From the NCBI GenBank assembly GCA_021780935.1, contig JAJXXT010000066.1, positions 1 to 16,536 on the forward strand: DNA of 16,536 nucleotides. Reading direction: 5' to 3'. The stretch comes from Pseudomonadota bacterium (lineage in GTDB: Bacteria; Pseudomonadota; Alphaproteobacteria; Acetobacterales; Acetobacteraceae). Below the pieces are notes generated by a model. The model searched no databases. It was not told where the DNA came from and saw nothing but the letters and a program-made list of their open reading frames with translations. Positions 15,161 to 16,536 of the stretch are shown here, piece after piece. Every line of letters begins with the position of its first letter. Position 1 is the stretch's first letter. Made by a program: the position numbers and the translations under genes.

Positions 15161-15194
15161 CCGCCCCCGGCCGCTCGGTGCGGCGCGGGGGCGG
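15161..15194 (-). terminator. Strong GC hairpin after the exported glycine-rich protein gene
   Basis: CCGCCCCCG (15161-15169) pairs with CGGGGGCGG (15186-15194), and inside it CCGC (15171-15174) pairs with GCGG (15180-15183). On the - strand the hairpin starts 8 nt after the stop at 15203 and is followed by only a short TTT. It probably terminates that gene and insulates the ipdC promoter behind it. Confidence 0.55.
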
Positions 15195-15202
15195 TTCGAG
15201 CG

Positions 15203-16075
15203 TCAGCCGTGCCCGCTGAGGATGGCGACGCGGACTTCTTCCGCCGCGACCGCCACGCTGGCGATCTCCGCCGGCGTCAGATTGAGGCCCAGGATCGTGT
15301 TCATCGCGATCACCGTATCGGTGGAGATCGGAATGGTCTTGTCGGAGGCGGAGCCGAGGAAGATGCCCATCAGGTCGACCTTGGCCGACGGCAGGACGTT
15401 GCTCAGGGGCACCACGCCGGTCGTCGCATAGTTCTGTATCAGCGCCAGATTCTCAAGCGGTGAGTCGATCCGCACGATCGCGGCATAGTTGGTGGCGACG
15501 ATCTCGGCGAATTTGCTCGCCGGATAGGAGTAGAGCTGTGCGACCGTGATCGTCTTGGTGACGCCGTCGATCACCAGCGTCATCGTCGTCGTGCTCATCG
15601 TCGCCCAGTTGGCGAGCGTCTCGGTGAGCGCGTGACCGAGAACCGACGCCGGTGCGCGGGCGACGCTGAGCCGCCCCAGCTCGACTGCCGGAATGCCTTC
15701 CTTCGCCCAGACCGGCCTGCCGCCCGTCGTTCCAGGTGCGGGTTGGCGCGTGTTCGTTCCGCCGCCGTAGCGCGGGCCCTTGCGGTCGGAACTCGTTCCC
15801 TCCGTGCCCGACTCCGAGCCGGTCGAGCCGCCCTGGCCATGATGGCCCCGAAGAATGGTCGAGCCGCCCTGGCCCATGCTCTGTCCGGGCGTGCCAGGCG
15901 CGTGCGTCGTCCCGCTTCCGTACTGGCCGCTGCCGCCCTGGGTCTGCGCCGATGCGGTGGTGACGAACCCGGATGTGCCGCCTGGTGCCAGAGGCATCCC
16001 GAGCAGGAGCGCGAGAGAAGCGGAGCCGAGCAGGATGGGCCGCAGCGAGTGGAGGGACTTGTTGCGATTCGTCAT
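15203..16075 (-). CDS. Exported Gly/Ser/Thr-rich protein with unrecognised C-terminal domain
   Basis: I do not recognise this 290-residue protein. It has a clear Sec signal peptide: basic MTNRNKSLHSLRP, a hydrophobic core LLGSASLALLLGMPL, and a likely signal peptidase I site after Ala43 (ASA|QT). Residues 45-125 are low-complexity Gly/Ser/Thr, with GQGGST present twice 12 residues apart. Residues 128-290 look folded: VELGRLSVARAPASVLG, a STTTMTLVIDGVTKTITVAQLYSYPASKFAEI segment, and an Ala-rich helical end. A periplasmic or surface location is inferred. The ATG at 16075 is chosen because AAGGA lies 9 nt upstream and the signal peptide begins there. An open extension to 16147 would add an atypical leader. 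The adjacent upstream gene is similarly Gly-rich. No enzyme motif is visible. Confidence 0.75.
   Translation of the reverse strand: MTNRNKSLHSLRPILLGSASLALLLGMPLAPGGTSGFVTTASAQTQGGSGQYGSGTTHAPGTPGQSMGQGGSTILRGHHGQGGSTGSESGTEGTSSDRKGPRYGGGTNTRQPAPGTTGGRPVWAKEGIPAVELGRLSVARAPASVLGHALTETLANWATMSTTTMTLVIDGVTKTITVAQLYSYPASKFAEIVATNYAAIVRIDSPLENLALIQNYATTGVVPLSNVLPSAKVDLMGIFLGSASDKTIPISTDTVIAMNTILGLNLTPAEIASVAVAAEEVRVAILSGHG
15821..15874 (-). repeat. 18-bp direct repeat coding GQGGST
   Basis: GGTCGAGCCGCCCTGGCC (+ strand) occurs at 15821-15838 and again at 15857-15874, a 36-bp period. In the - strand gene each copy encodes Gly-Gln-Gly-Gly-Ser-Thr, so the spacing keeps the frame. This looks like internal expansion of the low-complexity linker. 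Confidence 0.7.
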
Positions 16076-16143
16076 CGTCAGAGTTCCTTGAGAGTTAGGG
16101 GTTGTCGTCATCTCGGGTCGGGGCGTCGTCGGGCGTCCTGTCG

Positions 16144-16536
16144 TCATGGGCGGCGCAAGACCTTGGTATCCGCACCCCAGCCGCCGGTTCCCGGATGCAC
16201 GAAATGCTCGCCTCCGTTCGATCCGCCGATGGGCCCCGTGGCCGAGCCGTCCGACGGCACCGTCGGGCTCGTGGTGCTGGCACCGCTGCTCGTTTCGCCG
16301 CTGCCGGTTCCACCGCCGGTATGCCCGCCGCCGCCGGTTTCCCCGCCGGTGTTTTCGCCGCCTCCGAGGGTGCGGCCAGTGCGGTAGCGATGGCGTAACG
16401 CTCGTTGCGCAGGCGTTTTCCCCTGCCCCTGGCCGCCGCCGCCGCTTTCACCGCTGCTGCCGCTCTCGCCACTGCCTTTGTGGCCGCCGCCGCTGCTGCC
16501 GCTTTCGCCACTGCCTTTGTGACCGCCGCCGCTTTC
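16144..16536 (-). CDS. Glycine/serine-rich repetitive protein, N-terminus beyond the window
   Basis: An open frame runs from the right window edge to a TGA at 16144-16146, at least 130 codons without a stop. It encodes Gly/Ser-rich sequence with the repeat GGGHKGSGESGSS twice, then GGGGQGQGKTPAQRALRHRYRTG..., Gly/Thr-rich stretches, and the end GGWGADTKVLRRP. I do not recognise the family. This frame is preferred over the overlapping Ala-rich one because the two tandem DNA copies differ only at two third positions, both synonymous here (GGT/GGC and GAA/GAG). The composition also resembles the signal-peptide-bearing gene 68 bp downstream. A secreted or surface role is inferred by analogy only. 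The N-terminus, and any signal peptide, lie outside the window. Confidence 0.6.
   Translation of the reverse strand, partial: ESGGGHKGSGESGSSGGGHKGSGESGSSGESGGGGQGQGKTPAQRALRHRYRTGRTLGGGENTGGETGGGGHTGGGTGSGETSSGASTTSPTVPSDGSATGPIGGSNGGEHFVHPGTGGWGADTKVLRRP
16453..16530 (-). repeat. Two tandem 39-bp coding repeats
   Basis: Copies at 16492-16530 and 16453-16491 are identical except for two transitions. On the - strand each encodes 13 residues beginning GGGHKGSGE and ending SGSS. A partial GAA-AGC before the first copy at the window edge suggests more copies beyond it. Confidence 0.8.

Noticed and set aside
16095..16511. Ala/Arg-rich open frame on the - strand at the right edge
   Set aside because: The differences between the 39-bp repeat copies are non-synonymous in this frame but synonymous in the Gly-rich frame.
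16453..16530. Possible CRISPR array in the repetitive right edge
   Set aside because: The repeats are directly tandem with no spacers, are G/C-rich and keep a coding frame. No cas gene is present.

Overview
The window reads as a stretch of chromosome from a high-GC alphaproteobacterium. The strong G/C bias at third codon positions, gene families typical of Rhodospirillales/Acetobacteraceae-type genomes, and an indolepyruvate/phenylpyruvate decarboxylase closely resembling the Azospirillum enzyme all point that way, but the taxon is an inference. No rRNA, tRNA, insertion sequence, phage gene or CRISPR array was seen. Genes are densely packed, with many start/stop overlaps.

Left part (1-2.5 kb, + strand): the end of a surface-polysaccharide locus. 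It holds a 5'-truncated CapD/FlaA1/WbpM-type nucleotide-sugar 4,6-dehydratase, overlapped by a DegT-family sugar aminotransferase. Together they would make a UDP-4-amino-4,6-dideoxy sugar. From 2.6 to 4.9 kb, a small DUF423 membrane protein (-) diverges from a proline iminopeptidase (+), which overlaps an L-threonate dehydrogenase-like beta-hydroxyacid dehydrogenase (+). That dehydrogenase converges on an amidase (-), and an inverted repeat spans both stop codons.

Middle (6.2-9.8 kb, + strand): a uronate dehydrogenase, divergent from the amidase, overlaps a ThDP-dependent enzyme of unassigned substrate by one base. A FkbM-type methyltransferase follows after a 120-bp gap.

Right part (9.85-15.1 kb, - strand, read right to left): a compact ipdC-paaA-paaB-paaC-paaD-paaE transcription unit. 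IpdC would decarboxylate phenylpyruvate (or indolepyruvate) to the aldehyde. PaaABCE is the phenylacetyl-CoA 1,2-epoxidase with its reductase, and PaaD is its accessory factor. The aldehyde dehydrogenase, the CoA ligase (PaaK) and the lower-pathway genes are not in the window. Two short palindromes lie just upstream of ipdC and are candidate operators.

Right edge (15.2-16.5 kb, - strand): two glycine-rich genes. One encodes an exported protein with a signal peptide and an unrecognised C-terminal domain. The other is cut by the window edge, and its reading frame is supported by a 39-bp tandem repeat whose two copies differ only at synonymous positions. These are the least understood genes here.
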